Origin: Nitratireductor aestuarii
Lineage (GTDB): Bacteria; Pseudomonadota; Alphaproteobacteria; Rhizobiales; Rhizobiaceae
Length of the DNA stretch: 64,000 nucleotides
Assembly: GCF_014641695.1 (NCBI RefSeq)
Contig: NZ_BMIF01000002.1
Location: 186,001-250,000, forward strand
Reading direction: 5' to 3'
This document shows positions 25,678 through 35,180 of the stretch, piece by piece (position 1 is the first letter of the stretch; the number at the start of each line of letters is the position of its first letter). Under the pieces are notes generated by a model. That model searched no databases. It saw only the letters and a list, made by a program, of their open reading frames with translations, and was not told the origin of the DNA. Both the position numbers and the translations under genes were made by a program.

Positions 25678-26391
25678 CTAGAACTTGTAGGCCACACCCG
25701 CACGAATGGTATGAGCCTTCATCCGCAGGCGGACATAATCAGTCTCATCCGAGAAGGTTCGCTTGCCAAAGTCCATGTACTGGTACTCGAGCTTGGCAAT
25801 GGTGTTGTTGTTGATCGCATAATCTATGCCCGCACCCAAAGTATAACCGGTGTCGGGACGTGATGCGCTCCATTCCGCCCCTGCACTGGTCTTCGTGGTG
25901 GCCTTGAAGCCGCCAAAGGCCAATCCACCTGTGAGGTACGGGAGCAGATGGCCCATATCCTGACCCAGGACATTGTTGATGGCGTAACCGGCCCGCAGTC
26001 GCGTTGACCCTAGCCATGTGGGGGTGAATTCGCCTGTAGTTCCGGCCACATTCGTACTCTTGCCTTTTATCGAGGCGTATTGAACGTCACCTTCAAAACC
26101 GAAGTAGAGGTTTCGGGCCTGGCGTCCAAAGCCGGCATAGACGCCGCCAAATGCTCCTTCGCCCTGCTTGATGTTGAACAGGTCTGTGGCGGTCGTGGCG
26201 GTTGCATATTCTTGCTTGACCTTGCTTTTGCCGTAGCCGAGGTCGATGCCGATATAGCGGCCCGACCAGGAAAAGGGTGCTTCCGGAAGGGCAACCATAG
26301 GAGGAACCGGATCTGGATCGAAAATGATGTCGGCGGCAAAACTCGGAGCACTAACTAGGGCAAGAAAAGAAAGGGAAAGTATGGCTCGCAT
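25678..26391 (-). CDS. Outer-membrane beta-barrel protein, Omp25/Omp31-like
   Basis: A 237-residue porin-like barrel. The signal peptide MRAILSLSFLALVSAPSFA is cleaved before ADIIF. The mature part begins with a short proline-rich linker and FSWSGRYIGIDLGYG, a hallmark of the Omp25/31 and Opa22 group. Alternating beta strands follow, and the protein ends with the outer-membrane C-terminal Phe (RAGVAYKF). Such small barrels are abundant in Rhizobiales and in some species are substrates for attachment to peptidoglycan by L,D-transpeptidases. An L,D-transpeptidase is encoded at 5.1 kb, but no link is shown. It stands alone, with an AT-rich upstream region. Confidence 0.88.
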   Translation of the reverse strand: MRAILSLSFLALVSAPSFAADIIFDPDPVPPMVALPEAPFSWSGRYIGIDLGYGKSKVKQEYATATTATDLFNIKQGEGAFGGVYAGFGRQARNLYFGFEGDVQYASIKGKSTNVAGTTGEFTPTWLGSTRLRAGYAINNVLGQDMGHLLPYLTGGLAFGGFKATTKTSAGAEWSASRPDTGYTLGAGIDYAINNNTIAKLEYQYMDFGKRTFSDETDYVRLRMKAHTIRAGVAYKF

Positions 26392-26637
26392 TGTTGCCTC
26401 TCAGGAATCAATTATTTGATGAATTACTAAATTTAACTTTGTCAAGATTTAGGCATGGAAGATTTAATCAAGTATTGATGCTACGATAACTGGAGTATTC
26501 AATTTATCGTCCTAGAGGTACTATGTAGAATGATGATGTGCCAATGCCTGCGCGGGTATGCCGCACGCAAAAATGCAAGGCTGAAATGCGTTCAGGCTCT
26601 TTAAAACCGGCAATTATCACATTATGTAGCGGCCAAG
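26392..26637. other. AT-rich non-coding stretch between the barrel gene and the sRNA
   Basis: These 246 bases have no supported gene. Together with the sRNA and 152 further bases before the RlpA-like gene they form a 523-base gene-free interval. The region must hold the promoter of the outer-membrane barrel (leftward) and of the sRNA (rightward), but I see no clear consensus elements. Confidence 0.5.
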
Positions 26638-26762
26638 TTCTCGCGGCGGTCCTCCTCCTCCTCCTGACCCCGCGGGCCTGGTCAGCGCTCCTCCCTCCTC
26701 CCGAGAGCTGACCAACTTAAGAAGCGCTCGTCGAATCCTCCTCCCTCGACGAGCGCTTTTTT
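26638..26762 (+). ncRNA. Three-hairpin small RNA with CCUCC anti-Shine-Dalgarno loops (alpha-r14/NfeR1-like)
   Basis: Three consecutive hairpins occupy about 123 bases. Hairpin 1 pairs CGCGG-c-GGTC (26642-26651) with GACC-CCGCG (26666-26674) and exposes CUCCUCCUCCUCCU. Hairpin 2 pairs GGTCAGC (26680-26686) with GCTGACC (26707-26713), plus CTC/GAG inside, and exposes CUCCCUCCUCCC. Hairpin 3 pairs the 13 bases from 26722 with those ending 26758, exposes AUCCUCCUCCC and ends in a six-T tract, a terminator. Three CCUCCUCCC-type loops and this size match the alpha-r14 family, whose Sinorhizobium member NfeR1 acts on ribosome-binding sites. I cannot place the promoter. No protein-coding frame here is credible. 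Confidence 0.82.
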
Positions 26763-26914
26763 GCGTCTGTGGGACAGTTTGCCCCAAGGAACTTTTCTTA
26801 AGCTGCTGTAACAACTCTTGTTTGCGGAGTTGAGCTACTTCTTCCCCTGGTTGTCCATCCCTCGCCGTATTTAGCGGGTCTAAGCTCCAACTACACAAAC
26901 TGTGGAGTTGGTTA

Positions 26915-27274
26915 ATGAAGAGAATTTTTCCGCCGGGGCGCGTCAGCCTTTTCGCGGCCACCGCCGTACTTCTCATGGCATCATCAACAGCTTACGCGCA
27001 GTGCGGTCGAGCATCCTGGTACGCTCTCACGTCCAAGACCGCTTCAGGGGAAAGAATGAACCCCTCGGGAATGACAGCCGCGCATCGCAGCCTCCCTTTC
27101 GGAACCAAGCTCAAAGTCTCAAATCCAACCAATGGACGCAGCGTCGTCGTAAGGATCAATGATCGCGGCCCGTTTATTCGCGGCCGGATCCTGGATCTTT
27201 CCAAGGGCGCTGCTTCGAAGCTTGGCTTCATTCGCGCAGGGCACACCAATGTGTGCCTGGAGAAAATCGGTTAG
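26915..27274 (+). CDS. RlpA-like double-psi beta-barrel protein
   Basis: A 119-residue secreted protein. The signal peptide (SLFAATAVLLMASSTAYA) is cleaved before QCGRASWY. The single double-psi beta-barrel domain has the RlpA signature ASWYALTSKTASGERMNPSG, RSLPFGTKLKVSNP and VVRINDRGPFIRGRILDLSK. RlpA proteins are septal lytic transglycosylases acting on denuded glycan strands. This short form lacks the SPOR domain of larger RlpA and also lacks a lipobox, so septal targeting is uncertain. It follows the sRNA and is convergent with uppP, with only a few bases between the stops. Confidence 0.88.
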   Translation: MKRIFPPGRVSLFAATAVLLMASSTAYAQCGRASWYALTSKTASGERMNPSGMTAAHRSLPFGTKLKVSNPTNGRSVVVRINDRGPFIRGRILDLSKGAASKLGFIRAGHTNVCLEKIG

Positions 27275-27281
27275 CTTCCGC

Positions 27282-28088
27282 TTATCCAAAAAGAAGCAAG
27301 CCGGCAAAACCGGCGAGACCGACCACGATCCGCCACCAGCCGAAGAACGCGTAGCCGCGCTTCGACACGTAGTTCAGGAGCGAGCGGACGACCAACAATG
27401 CGGCCACGAAGGCTGCAATGAAGCCTACGCCAATGATCTGAAGATCGGCGGCCGTCAGGATGTCGTAGTTCTTGTAGAGGTCGTAGGCGAACGCGCCGGC
27501 CATCGTGGGCATGGCCAGGAAAAACGAAAACTCGGCCGCGGACCGCTTGTCTGCGCCGAGAAGCAGTGCGCCGACGATCGTGGAGCCGGAACGCGATGTG
27601 CCGGGGATCATGGCGAGGCACTGGAACAGGCCGATTTTCAGGTACATGGAGAGCGGATAGCGGGTCGCGTCGAAATAGCGGGGCCTGGTTGCCCAGCGGT
27701 CCACCCAGAGCAGCACGAAGCCGCCGAGAACGAGGGTCGTGCAGATCAGTATCGGCGTTTCAAACAGAACTGTCTTGATGATCTTATACGCCAGAACGCC
27801 AATGACTGCCGCAGGCAGGAAGGCGAGCAGAACGCCAAACACGAATCGCCTTGTCGCCGGGTCACGCGGCAAATCGATCAGGATCTGCCAGAGGCGGGCG
27901 GCATAAACGCTCAAAATTGCGAGGATTGCGCCCAGCTGTATAAGGATTTCGAAGGCTTTGCCTGTAGACTCAAAGCCCAGGAAATGTCCCGCGAGCAGTA
28001 TGTGGCCGGTCGAGGAGACAGGGATGAACTCAGTGAGGCCTTCAAGAATGCCCAAAAGCAGTGCTTCGACAATGGTCGTATCGCCCAC
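27282..28088 (-). CDS. uppP: Undecaprenyl-diphosphate phosphatase UppP (BacA)
   Basis: A 268-residue inner-membrane enzyme that dephosphorylates undecaprenyl pyrophosphate to recycle the carrier for peptidoglycan and other polymers. The family signatures are intact: [16 protein letters not shown] near residues 14-29 (catalytic Glu and Ser/Thr-rich loop) and [12 protein letters not shown] near residue 160 (active-site Arg and Ser). Eight or so transmembrane helices are visible. The start is GTG at 28088 with GAGGAG eight bases upstream. This BacA is distinct from the peptide-uptake BacA of rhizobial symbiosis. It is monocistronic. Confidence 0.96.
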   Translation of the reverse strand: MGDTTIVEALLLGILEGLTEFIPVSSTGHILLAGHFLGFESTGKAFEILIQLGAILAILSVYAARLWQILIDLPRDPATRRFVFGVLLAFLPAAVIGVLAYKIIKTVLFETPILICTTLVLGGFVLLWVDRWATRPRYFDATRYPLSMYLKIGLFQCLAMIPGTSRSGSTIVGALLLGADKRSAAEFSFFLAMPTMAGAFAYDLYKNYDILTAADLQIIGVGFIAAFVAALLVVRSLLNYVSKRGYAFFGWWRIVVGLAGFAGLLLFG

Positions 28089-28214
28089 GATAACTCCTCA
28101 GCTGCGTCGCTTGTCACATCAGAAAATCGCCCATATAGCTCAACCGGGGAGCCTGTGAATCGGGCTGTGGGAGGAATACTGTTCCAGTGGCCGATTGGCC
28201 AGTAACTTCATTCA

Positions 28215-28910
28215 ATGAGCCCTCGCATGCTGACGCTCTTTCATCATCCCCTATATGCTTCGTGCCGTTTTGTTCGCATTGCTCTTGGCGAGTACGGCGA
28301 GGAAGTGTCTCTTATAGAGGAGCGCCCCTGGACTCGCCGGAAGGAGTTCCTGGCACTTAACCCGGCTGGGAATATCCCGGTTCTGCTGGCCGAAGGGGAT
28401 CATCCTTTGGTCGGTGCCTCAACAATTGCCGAATATCTCGACGAGACGCGCGGTGTGTTCCAGCGCGAACGGCGGCTGATGGCGGAAGATCCGTTTGCGC
28501 GCGCCGAGATTCGCCGGCTGATGGATTGGTATCTCGTGAAAACCGAGGCCGAAGTGACGAAGCACCTCGTTCATGAGCGCGCGCTGAAGCCGCTGATGGG
28601 CGGTGAAGGCGCTCCGGACTCGGGTGCTATTCGCGCGGCGCGCGCCAATGTGCGGCAGCATCTGAAATACACGAACTGGCTGGCGGCAACGCGCGACTGG
28701 CTTGCAGGTCCGAAGCTTTCCTATGCCGACGTGGCTGCAGCGGCGACATTCTCCATTCTCGACTATATGGGCGAGATCGACTGGCGCGAATTTGAAGCAG
28801 CGCGCGACTGGTATAGCCGCATGAAGTCGCGTCCGTCGTTCCGCCCGCTGCTGGCCGAGCGTGTTCGCGGACTTGCTCCGGCGTCCCACTATGCGGATAT
28901 CGACTTCTAA
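28215..28910 (+). CDS. Glutathione S-transferase family protein
   Basis: A 231-residue GST-fold protein. The N-terminal thioredoxin-like domain ([20 protein letters not shown]) has the cis-Pro in [14 protein letters not shown] and the glutathione-contact [12 protein letters not shown]. The C-terminal helical domain ends near residue 215. The stop overlaps the queG start (TAATG), so the two are likely co-translated. An internal ATG at 28227 is an equally good start by alignment (MLTLFHH); I kept the longer form. Substrate unknown. Confidence 0.85.
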   Translation: MSPRMLTLFHHPLYASCRFVRIALGEYGEEVSLIEERPWTRRKEFLALNPAGNIPVLLAEGDHPLVGASTIAEYLDETRGVFQRERRLMAEDPFARAEIRRLMDWYLVKTEAEVTKHLVHERALKPLMGGEGAPDSGAIRAARANVRQHLKYTNWLAATRDWLAGPKLSYADVAAAATFSILDYMGEIDWREFEAARDWYSRMKSRPSFRPLLAERVRGLAPASHYADIDF

Positions 28911-30055
28911 TGAGTATCGTTCGCGCCCAGCCACAAGATCGGCTGCGCGCTTTCATCGAGCGCGAAGCCCACGCTGTCGGCTTCGACGCAGTGGGCTTTA
29001 CGACGCCGGATGCCGTTCCGCATACAGCGGGGCGACTTGCCGAATTCGTAGCGCTAGGCCGGCACGGCACCATGGAGTGGATGGCCGAGACTGCAGAGCG
29101 ACGCGGCACACCTAAGGGGCTGTGGCCCGAAGTGCGCTCCATCATCATGCTCGGCATGAATTATGGTCCGGACCGGGATCCGCTCGAGTTGCTGGAGCAG
29201 AAGGACAGGGCGGCCATCTCCGTCTATGCGCGGCACCGCGACTACCACGACATCATCAAGGGGAAGCTGAAGCAGGTCGCAAGCAAGATCGCGTCGCGCG
29301 CAGGCGCCGACGTGAAGGTGTTTGTCGATACCGCCCCTGTGATGGAAAAGCCGCTCGCCGCCGCTGCTGGTCTCGGCTGGCAGGGGAAGCACACCAATCT
29401 CGTCAGCCGCGAGTTCGGCTCATGGCTCTTCCTCGGCGCGATCTTTACGACGGCGGAGCTTGATCCTGACCTTCCCGTGCGGGATTATTGCGGCTCGTGC
29501 CGCGCTTGCCAGGACATCTGCCCGACGAACGCCTTTCCGGCGCCCTATCAGATCGACGCGCGACGGTGCATTTCCTATCTTACCATCGAGCACAAGGGAC
29601 CGATCGACCACGAGCTCAGGCCGCTAATGGGCAACCGCATCTATGGTTGCGACGATTGCCTCGCCATCTGTCCGTGGAACAAGTTCGCTCAGGCCACGGC
29701 GGAGATGAAGCTGAAGGCCCGAGATAATCTTCAGGCTCCGGAGCTTTCGGAATTCCTGACGTTTGATGATCCAACCTTCCGGACGTTCTTTTCGGCGTCT
29801 CCGGTTAAGCGTATCGGCAGGGACCGGTTCGTGCGCAATGTGCTGATTGCGGTGGGAAATTCCGGGATGCGGAGCTTCATTCCCGCCTGTCGGGAGCTTG
29901 TACATGATGAGTCGCCCATCGTGCGCGGCATGGCCGTCTGGGCTTTGTCACGGCTGATGGATGATGGAGAGTTTGCGACACTGGCGCATGAACTGAGGGG
30001 CGGCGAGGCTGATCCTGAGGTTCAGGACGAATGGGCCCAAGGGTTGGAGAAATGA
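28910..30055 (+). CDS. queG: Epoxyqueuosine reductase QueG
   Basis: A 381-residue cobalamin- and Fe-S-dependent enzyme that reduces epoxyqueuosine to queuosine in tRNA, the last step of Q biosynthesis. Two [4Fe-4S] motifs are present: [16 protein letters not shown] near residue 195 and [13 protein letters not shown] near residue 245. The N-terminal DUF1730-type region includes [12 protein letters not shown], and a HEAT-like C-terminal part ([12 protein letters not shown]) follows. The ATG overlaps the GST stop and its own stop overlaps the next gene (ATGA), giving a tight three-gene operon. Confidence 0.95.
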   Translation: MSIVRAQPQDRLRAFIEREAHAVGFDAVGFTTPDAVPHTAGRLAEFVALGRHGTMEWMAETAERRGTPKGLWPEVRSIIMLGMNYGPDRDPLELLEQKDRAAISVYARHRDYHDIIKGKLKQVASKIASRAGADVKVFVDTAPVMEKPLAAAAGLGWQGKHTNLVSREFGSWLFLGAIFTTAELDPDLPVRDYCGSCRACQDICPTNAFPAPYQIDARRCISYLTIEHKGPIDHELRPLMGNRIYGCDDCLAICPWNKFAQATAEMKLKARDNLQAPELSEFLTFDDPTFRTFFSASPVKRIGRDRFVRNVLIAVGNSGMRSFIPACRELVHDESPIVRGMAVWALSRLMDDGEFATLAHELRGGEADPEVQDEWAQGLEK

Positions 30056-30930
30056 GCTTGGAGCAGATGCGCGTTCTGGTTTTCGGGGCAGGATTTTCGG
30101 GACGTGCCATTGCGCGGGTTCTGGCCAACAAGGGTGCGCGGGTTACCGGCACCAATCGCACGGCTGAAAAAGCCACTTTGCTTCAGGACGATGGCGTCAC
30201 GCCGGCGGTCTATAACGGTGAGATCACACCAGCGCTTTCCGCCGAGCTACAGGAGATCGCCCATCTTATTGTATCGATCGCGCCGAACGAGGCGGGAGAT
30301 CCGGTGCCGAACGACCTCAGGGGCGCGGGGCTGCCAAAGCTTCAAAGCGTCATCTATCTCTCGACCGTCGGCGTCTATGGCGACCACGATGGCGCCTGGG
30401 TGGATGAGACCACGGAATGCCGGCCCACGTCTCGTCGTTCACACCAACGACTTCTTGCGGAACGGGAGTGGCAGCGTTTCGCGGATGAGGCGGGCGTGGG
30501 GCTCACCATCCTGCGGCTCTCGGGCATCTACGGACCCGGCCGCAATGCGTTCGTGAACCTGCAGAATGGTACGGCCAAGCGTATCGTGAAGCCGGGGCAG
30601 GTGTTTAACCGCATTCATGTGGAGGATATCGCCGGAGCCACGGCGCATCTCATTGAAAACGGTCAGTCCGGCATTTTCAACGTTTCCGACAACGAGCCTG
30701 CTCCACCGCAGGACGTGGTGGAGTTCGCCGCATCCCTGATGGGAGTGGAGCCGCCGCCGGAAGTTCTCTTCGACGAGGCGCAGATGACGCCGATGGCCCG
30801 ATCGTTCTATGGCGAATGCAAGCGCGTATCCAACGCAAAGCTCATTGGAACGGGGTACCGGATGCTTTTTCCGACCTATCGTGAGGCCATGGACAGCATG
30901 TGGCACGACAACCTTTGGGGAAGGTCTTAA
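30052..30930 (+). CDS. NAD-dependent epimerase/SDR family oxidoreductase (YeeZ-like)
   Basis: A 292-residue extended-SDR-like protein. The Rossmann motif [13 protein letters not shown] lies near residues 11-23, [15 protein letters not shown] near residue 100 and [15 protein letters not shown] near residue 158. The catalytic YxxxK is not obvious, and a Ser/His-rich [11 protein letters not shown] occupies its place, as in the YeeZ group. The start at 30052 overlaps the queG stop; an ATG at 30031 is within queG and less likely. The substrate is unknown. The stop codon TAA lies in the first half of the CtrA-type box before mepA. Confidence 0.82.
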   Translation: MSLEQMRVLVFGAGFSGRAIARVLANKGARVTGTNRTAEKATLLQDDGVTPAVYNGEITPALSAELQEIAHLIVSIAPNEAGDPVPNDLRGAGLPKLQSVIYLSTVGVYGDHDGAWVDETTECRPTSRRSHQRLLAEREWQRFADEAGVGLTILRLSGIYGPGRNAFVNLQNGTAKRIVKPGQVFNRIHVEDIAGATAHLIENGQSGIFNVSDNEPAPPQDVVEFAASLMGVEPPPEVLFDEAQMTPMARSFYGECKRVSNAKLIGTGYRMLFPTYREAMDSMWHDNLWGRS

Positions 30931-30945
30931 CAGCGCCTTAACCAT
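30927..30945 (+). promoter_or_regulatory. Perfect CtrA-type box upstream of mepA
   Basis: TTAA (30927-30930), seven bases CAGCGCC, then TTAACCAT (30938-30945) matches the full CtrA consensus TTAA-N7-TTAAC, with the extended second half TTAACCAT. It ends 73 bases before the mepA start and overlaps the stop of the preceding gene. CtrA is the cell-cycle master regulator of alphaproteobacteria. Confidence 0.6.
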
Positions 30946-31018
30946 AGGGAAACGTCTGGTGGATATGCTCCTCAAGTCAAAGTTCTGCTATCGTGTCGGT
31001 CAGCGAGAGAGGGATTCA

Positions 31019-32035
31019 ATGCGGCAGTTTGTGAATCGTCTGATTTGTGCGACTCTCACCTTGGCCTCGGTGTTGGTAGCGGAAGCCTCCGCTGAACCGC
31101 TGGCGCGCGACCTGTTTGCTGCGCATCGCCTTCCTGCCGTTGCCCAGCCTTCTTCCTATGGGTTCTATTCAAAAGGCTGCTTTGCCGGCGGCATTGCCAT
31201 CGCGCCAGACGGTCCGACCTGGCAGGTGATGCGCTTGAGCCGGAACCGGCGCTGGGGTCATCCGGACATGATCAGGCTTCTGGAGCAGTTCTCGCGCGAT
31301 GCGGCGCGGGATGGTTGGCGTGGGTTGCTGATCGGCGACATCTCGCAGCCGCGCGGAGGACCGATGCTGACGGGCCACGCTTCTCATCAGATTGGCCTCG
31401 ATGCCGACATCTGGTTCTCGCCCATGCCGGCGCAGCGGATGACAGTGGAGCAGCGCGAGCGCGACGGATCACCTTCCATGCTGCGCAAGAACTCGCTCTA
31501 TGTTGACGACGCTCGCTGGACGCGGGCCCATGAAGCGGTTCTTCGACGGGCGGCGAGCTATCCGCAGATCGAGCGCATCCTGGTGCATCCCGGCATCAAG
31601 AAGAAGCTCTGCGATACGGTCCAGGGTGACCGGAGCTGGCTTCGCAAGGTGCGTCCCTACTGGGGCCATGACTCGCACTTCCATGTCCGTATGAGCTGCC
31701 CGCCCGGTTCGGCCGGCTGCAAGCGTCAGGACCCTGTTCCGCGCAGCGACGGTTGCGACAAGTCGCTCGCCTGGTGGTTCACGGAAGAGCCGTGGCGACC
31801 GGCGACCGGCCCGGCCAAGCCCAAGGCCCGGGATGTCATGACCATGGCGGCGCTTCCCGCCCAGTGCCAGGCAGTGCTTGCGGCGCCAGCGCCAGCGTCG
31901 GAAGTGGCGGTGACCTACACCGGACCAGGCGAAATAATGCAGCAGCCGGTGGCAGCACGCGCAGGCGCTGCCTACCCGGTAATGTCGCTGCAGCCCCAGA
32001 ACGTTCCGCTGCCGACGCCGCGACCTTCGCGCTAG
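31019..32035 (+). CDS. mepA: Penicillin-insensitive murein endopeptidase MepA
   Basis: A 338-residue periplasmic zinc peptidase (LAS family) that cleaves D-Ala-mDAP crosslinks. The signal peptide (LICATLTLASVLVAEASA) is cleaved near EPLAR. Zinc ligands are in GHASHQIGLDADIWF (His and Asp near residues 120-132) and in HDSHFHVRMSCP near residue 220. The open frame extends 70 codons upstream into the previous gene, but ATG 31019 gives the signal peptide and has GAGAGAGGG upstream. A Pro/Ala-rich C-terminal tail of about 70 residues is longer than in E. coli MepA. A CtrA-type box lies 73 bases upstream. Confidence 0.94.
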   Translation: MRQFVNRLICATLTLASVLVAEASAEPLARDLFAAHRLPAVAQPSSYGFYSKGCFAGGIAIAPDGPTWQVMRLSRNRRWGHPDMIRLLEQFSRDAARDGWRGLLIGDISQPRGGPMLTGHASHQIGLDADIWFSPMPAQRMTVEQRERDGSPSMLRKNSLYVDDARWTRAHEAVLRRAASYPQIERILVHPGIKKKLCDTVQGDRSWLRKVRPYWGHDSHFHVRMSCPPGSAGCKRQDPVPRSDGCDKSLAWWFTEEPWRPATGPAKPKARDVMTMAALPAQCQAVLAAPAPASEVAVTYTGPGEIMQQPVAARAGAAYPVMSLQPQNVPLPTPRPSR

Positions 32036-32048
32036 GCCCATTGCCTTG

Positions 32049-32075
32049 ATGCGTCCGGACTGGAACCGGACGCAT
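32049..32075. other. Perfect 10-bp hairpin after mepA without U-tract
   Basis: ATGCGTCCGG (32049-32058) pairs with CCGGACGCAT (32066-32075) around a 7-base loop. It lies just after the mepA stop and may stabilise or end the transcript, but no T-run follows on either strand. Confidence 0.5.
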
Positions 32076-32186
32076 TGGCATGAGTTAAGTTATTGTTTTG
32101 GCGAATTTTCATCTTCTGAATGTTTCATTCAGCGGTCCAGTGCGTTAAACCGCTCAAGTACCGGCAAACGTTGAGGCTCTGAGCAT

Positions 32187-33212
32187 ATGGTGTCTGTGTC
32201 TGATCAAAGTGTCGTGCTGGAATATCCGATCCTGATCGGCGACATCGGCGGCACGAACGCGCGGTTTGCCATCATCGTGGATGCCTATGCGGATACGCGC
32301 GAATTTCCGACCATCCAGACTGCTGATTTCGCCACGATCGATGAGGCGATCCAGAGCGTTCTCGACCAGACGAACATCATTCCAAGGTCTGCCCTGCTGG
32401 CCGTTGCGGCGGTGATCGAGGGCGACGAGATCGAAATGACCAACAACAAGTGGGTCGTTCGTCCGCGCGAGATGATGGAAAACCTGAACATCGCCGACAT
32501 CATCGTGCTCAACGATTTTGAGGCGCAGGCTCTGGCCGTGGTGGCGCTCGGCGAGGAAAATCTGGAGCGGATCGGTGGTGGCGTTGCCGCGACGACCGGT
32601 AGCCGCGTCGTGCTTGGACCCGGCACGGGCCTTGGTGTTTCTGCTCTGCTGCACTCGCGACGCGCGTGGATTCCTGTTCCCGGCGAAGGCGGTCACATTG
32701 ATCTTGGACCGCGCAATGATCGGGAGATCGAGGTCTTCAGGCATGTCGAGAAGATCGAGGGCCGCATTTCGGCGGAGCAGATCCTATGCGGCCGCGGCAT
32801 CGTGAATCTCTATCGCGCCGTGGCCATGGCAGATGGCAAGACGCCTGCGTTCACGCAGCCGGAAGAAATCACGCAGGCTGGTCTCGATCGCTCCGATGAG
32901 ACGGCAGCCGAGACGCTGGACATGTTCGTGACGTTCCTCGGGCGCGTTGCGGGTGATCTTGCGCTCATCTTCATGAGCCATGGCGGTGTCTATCTTGCGG
33001 GCGGGATCGCACAGCGCATCCTGCCTGCGCTCACGGACGGGCGGTTGCGCGCAGCCTTTGAAGACAAGGCGCCGCACAGCCACGTAATGCGTGAACTACC
33101 GATCTTCGTGATCACCCACCCCCGTGCGGCGCTTGCCGGTCTAGCGGCCTTTGCCCGTACTCCTGCCAGATTTGGCGTGAATACCACTGGTCGACGCTGG
33201 AAACACGTGTAG
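32187..33212 (+). CDS. glk: Glucokinase
   Basis: A 341-residue ATP-dependent glucokinase of the ROK-unrelated Glk family (E. coli Glk type). Phosphate-1 loop [12 protein letters not shown] lies near residues 17-28, [14 protein letters not shown] near residue 110, [12 protein letters not shown] near residue 148 and [14 protein letters not shown] near residue 168. It phosphorylates glucose to glucose 6-phosphate in the cytoplasm. The start ATG at 32187 is preceded by a weak GAGGCT. An ABC exporter gene follows after about 114 bases on the same strand. Confidence 0.95.
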   Translation: MVSVSDQSVVLEYPILIGDIGGTNARFAIIVDAYADTREFPTIQTADFATIDEAIQSVLDQTNIIPRSALLAVAAVIEGDEIEMTNNKWVVRPREMMENLNIADIIVLNDFEAQALAVVALGEENLERIGGGVAATTGSRVVLGPGTGLGVSALLHSRRAWIPVPGEGGHIDLGPRNDREIEVFRHVEKIEGRISAEQILCGRGIVNLYRAVAMADGKTPAFTQPEEITQAGLDRSDETAAETLDMFVTFLGRVAGDLALIFMSHGGVYLAGGIAQRILPALTDGRLRAAFEDKAPHSHVMRELPIFVITHPRAALAGLAAFARTPARFGVNTTGRRWKHV

Positions 33213-33326
33213 TAACTGCATTGCGGTTGGCCGCATCAGACGTTAAGGCAATCTCATGTTGGCCGGGGCATTCGCTCCGGCTCTGTTTCATCGCAATCCC
33301 ATCGGGATCCACGCATTCCTGGAATT

Positions 33327-35180
33327 GTGCAGTTCGAGGACACTGGACTGTTGCCTGGCAAGAAGAAGCACGAGAGAGCCGGTTCGGATGAGGTCATCGC
33401 GGTTATCCGCCGCGTGATCAATGAGAACGGACGCGAGTTCGTTCCTCATTATACGATGGCGGCGATCTGCATGCTTGCCATTGCAGCAACCACATCCTTT
33501 ACCGCATGGATCATGCGGTCGATCGTCGATGACGTCTTCGTGCAGCAGCAGTGGAGCCTGCTTGCCTGGATCTGTGGTGCGGTGCTCGTGGCGTTCATGG
33601 TGCGCGGATTTGCGACCTACGGGCAGTCCGTGCTGCTCGCCAAGGTCGGCAACAATATCGTTGCCCGCTATCAGCGCCGGCTGTTCGACCACCTGATGCA
33701 GCTGGATCTCGCGTTCTTCTCCAGCGCACGTTCGGGGCAGCTTGCCGCTCAGATCTCGCAGAACGTTACAGGCATCCGCGATCTCCTGAACCTGACCATT
33801 ACTGCCGCAGTCCGCGATTTCGTGTCGCTGGTCGGCCTGGTCGGTGTGATGGTCTACATGGATCCGGTGCTGTCGCTCGCCGCATTCATCATCGGCCCGC
33901 CGCTGATCTTTTCGGTCAACTACCTGATGCGCAAGCTCAGGACCGTCACCCGTGAATCGGTGGAGATCAATTCGCACCTGCTGGGCGCGATGCAGGAGGC
34001 GGTGCAAGGCGTTGCCGTGGTGAAGGCTTTCACCATGGAAAATGTGCTTGCGAGCAAGATGACCGGACTGATCGACTATGCCGAAAACCGGTCCAACAAG
34101 ATCGCACGCGTTTCGGAGCGGTTGGGGCCCATCACCGAGTTTCTCGCGGGTGCTGCCATTGCTTCGGTGCTTGCCTATGCGGGCTGGCGCGCTTCTACCG
34201 CCGGAGAGCCGCCCGGTTCGGTCTTCGCTTTCATTACGGCTCTGCTTCTTGCCTATGATCCGGTGCGCAGGCTTGCCCGCGTGCAGGTGAACATCGAGCG
34301 CGCGCTCGTCAATGCGCGCATGATCTACGAGATCCTCGATACGGAACCGCACCAGAAGGACCGGCCGGGGGCGACTTCTCTGAAGGTTTCTCGCGGTGAG
34401 ATCGATTTCGATGATGTCCGCTTCTCCTATGCAGAGAACAGCCCGGTGCTGCGCGGCGTGAGCTTCCGCGCTCAAGCAGGGAAGACGACCGCGATCGTAG
34501 GTCCTTCGGGTGCCGGCAAGTCGACGCTCTTCTCGCTGCTCCTGCGCTTCTACGATCCGGACGGCGGCAAGATCACCATCGACGGTGAGGACATTACGGG
34601 CGTGACGAAGGAGTCGCTTCGGCATTCGGTCGCCTATGTCTCGCAGCATCCGTATCTGTTCGAGGGCAGCATCCGGGACAACATCCGCTACGGACGGCCG
34701 GATGCGACGGACGCGGAGGTCGAGGCAGCAGCGCGGCTCGCCAATGCCGAAGAGTTCATCCTGCAGCAGCCGGAAGGCTATGATACGCTGGTCGGCGAGA
34801 ACGGTGCCACACTTTCGGGCGGCCAGCGGCAGCGTATCTCGATTGCCCGCGCGATTGTCCGCAACGCGCCAATCCTGCTGCTCGATGAGGCTACTTCCGC
34901 GCTCGACAATGAGTCGGAAGCCAAGGTGCAGCAGGCGCTCGACCGCGTGATGGACAAGCGTACGACGCTGGTGATTGCCCACCGGCTATCAACCGTCGTC
35001 AATGCCGACCATATTGTGGTGCTTGAGGACGGCCATCTGGTGGAAGAAGGCACGCATGATAGCCTTGCCCACAAACCCGATGGGCTTTACGCACGGTTTT
35101 ATCGTATGCAAACGGAAAAGGCTCAAAGCCTGCTGGACGGCGGCGAGCAGGAAGAAAGCACTCCCAAGGAGGAATTCTAG
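33327..35180 (+). CDS. ABC transporter, fused permease-ATPase (MsbA/LmrA type exporter)
   Basis: A 617-residue half-transporter expected to dimerise in the inner membrane. Six transmembrane helices occupy about residues 40-330 (ABC_membrane domain). The ATPase domain has Walker A GPSGAGKSTLFSLLL near residue 395, the signature LSGGQRQRISIARAI near residue 495 and Walker B ILLLDEATSALD near residue 515, then the H-loop VIAHRLSTV. The start is a GTG at 33327 with no strong ribosome-binding site; a later start around residue 20 is possible. It abuts dapB with no gap. Candidate substrates are lipids or hydrophobic compounds; not determinable here. Confidence 0.9.
   Translation: MQFEDTGLLPGKKKHERAGSDEVIAVIRRVINENGREFVPHYTMAAICMLAIAATTSFTAWIMRSIVDDVFVQQQWSLLAWICGAVLVAFMVRGFATYGQSVLLAKVGNNIVARYQRRLFDHLMQLDLAFFSSARSGQLAAQISQNVTGIRDLLNLTITAAVRDFVSLVGLVGVMVYMDPVLSLAAFIIGPPLIFSVNYLMRKLRTVTRESVEINSHLLGAMQEAVQGVAVVKAFTMENVLASKMTGLIDYAENRSNKIARVSERLGPITEFLAGAAIASVLAYAGWRASTAGEPPGSVFAFITALLLAYDPVRRLARVQVNIERALVNARMIYEILDTEPHQKDRPGATSLKVSRGEIDFDDVRFSYAENSPVLRGVSFRAQAGKTTAIVGPSGAGKSTLFSLLLRFYDPDGGKITIDGEDITGVTKESLRHSVAYVSQHPYLFEGSIRDNIRYGRPDATDAEVEAAARLANAEEFILQQPEGYDTLVGENGATLSGGQRQRISIARAIVRNAPILLLDEATSALDNESEAKVQQALDRVMDKRTTLVIAHRLSTVVNADHIVVLEDGHLVEEGTHDSLAHKPDGLYARFYRMQTEKAQSLLDGGEQEESTPKEEF

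Noticed and set aside
33288-34982. A 564-codon open frame on the - strand
   Set aside because: Antisense to the ABC exporter, whose Walker and signature motifs are intact; Arg/His-rich shadow translation.
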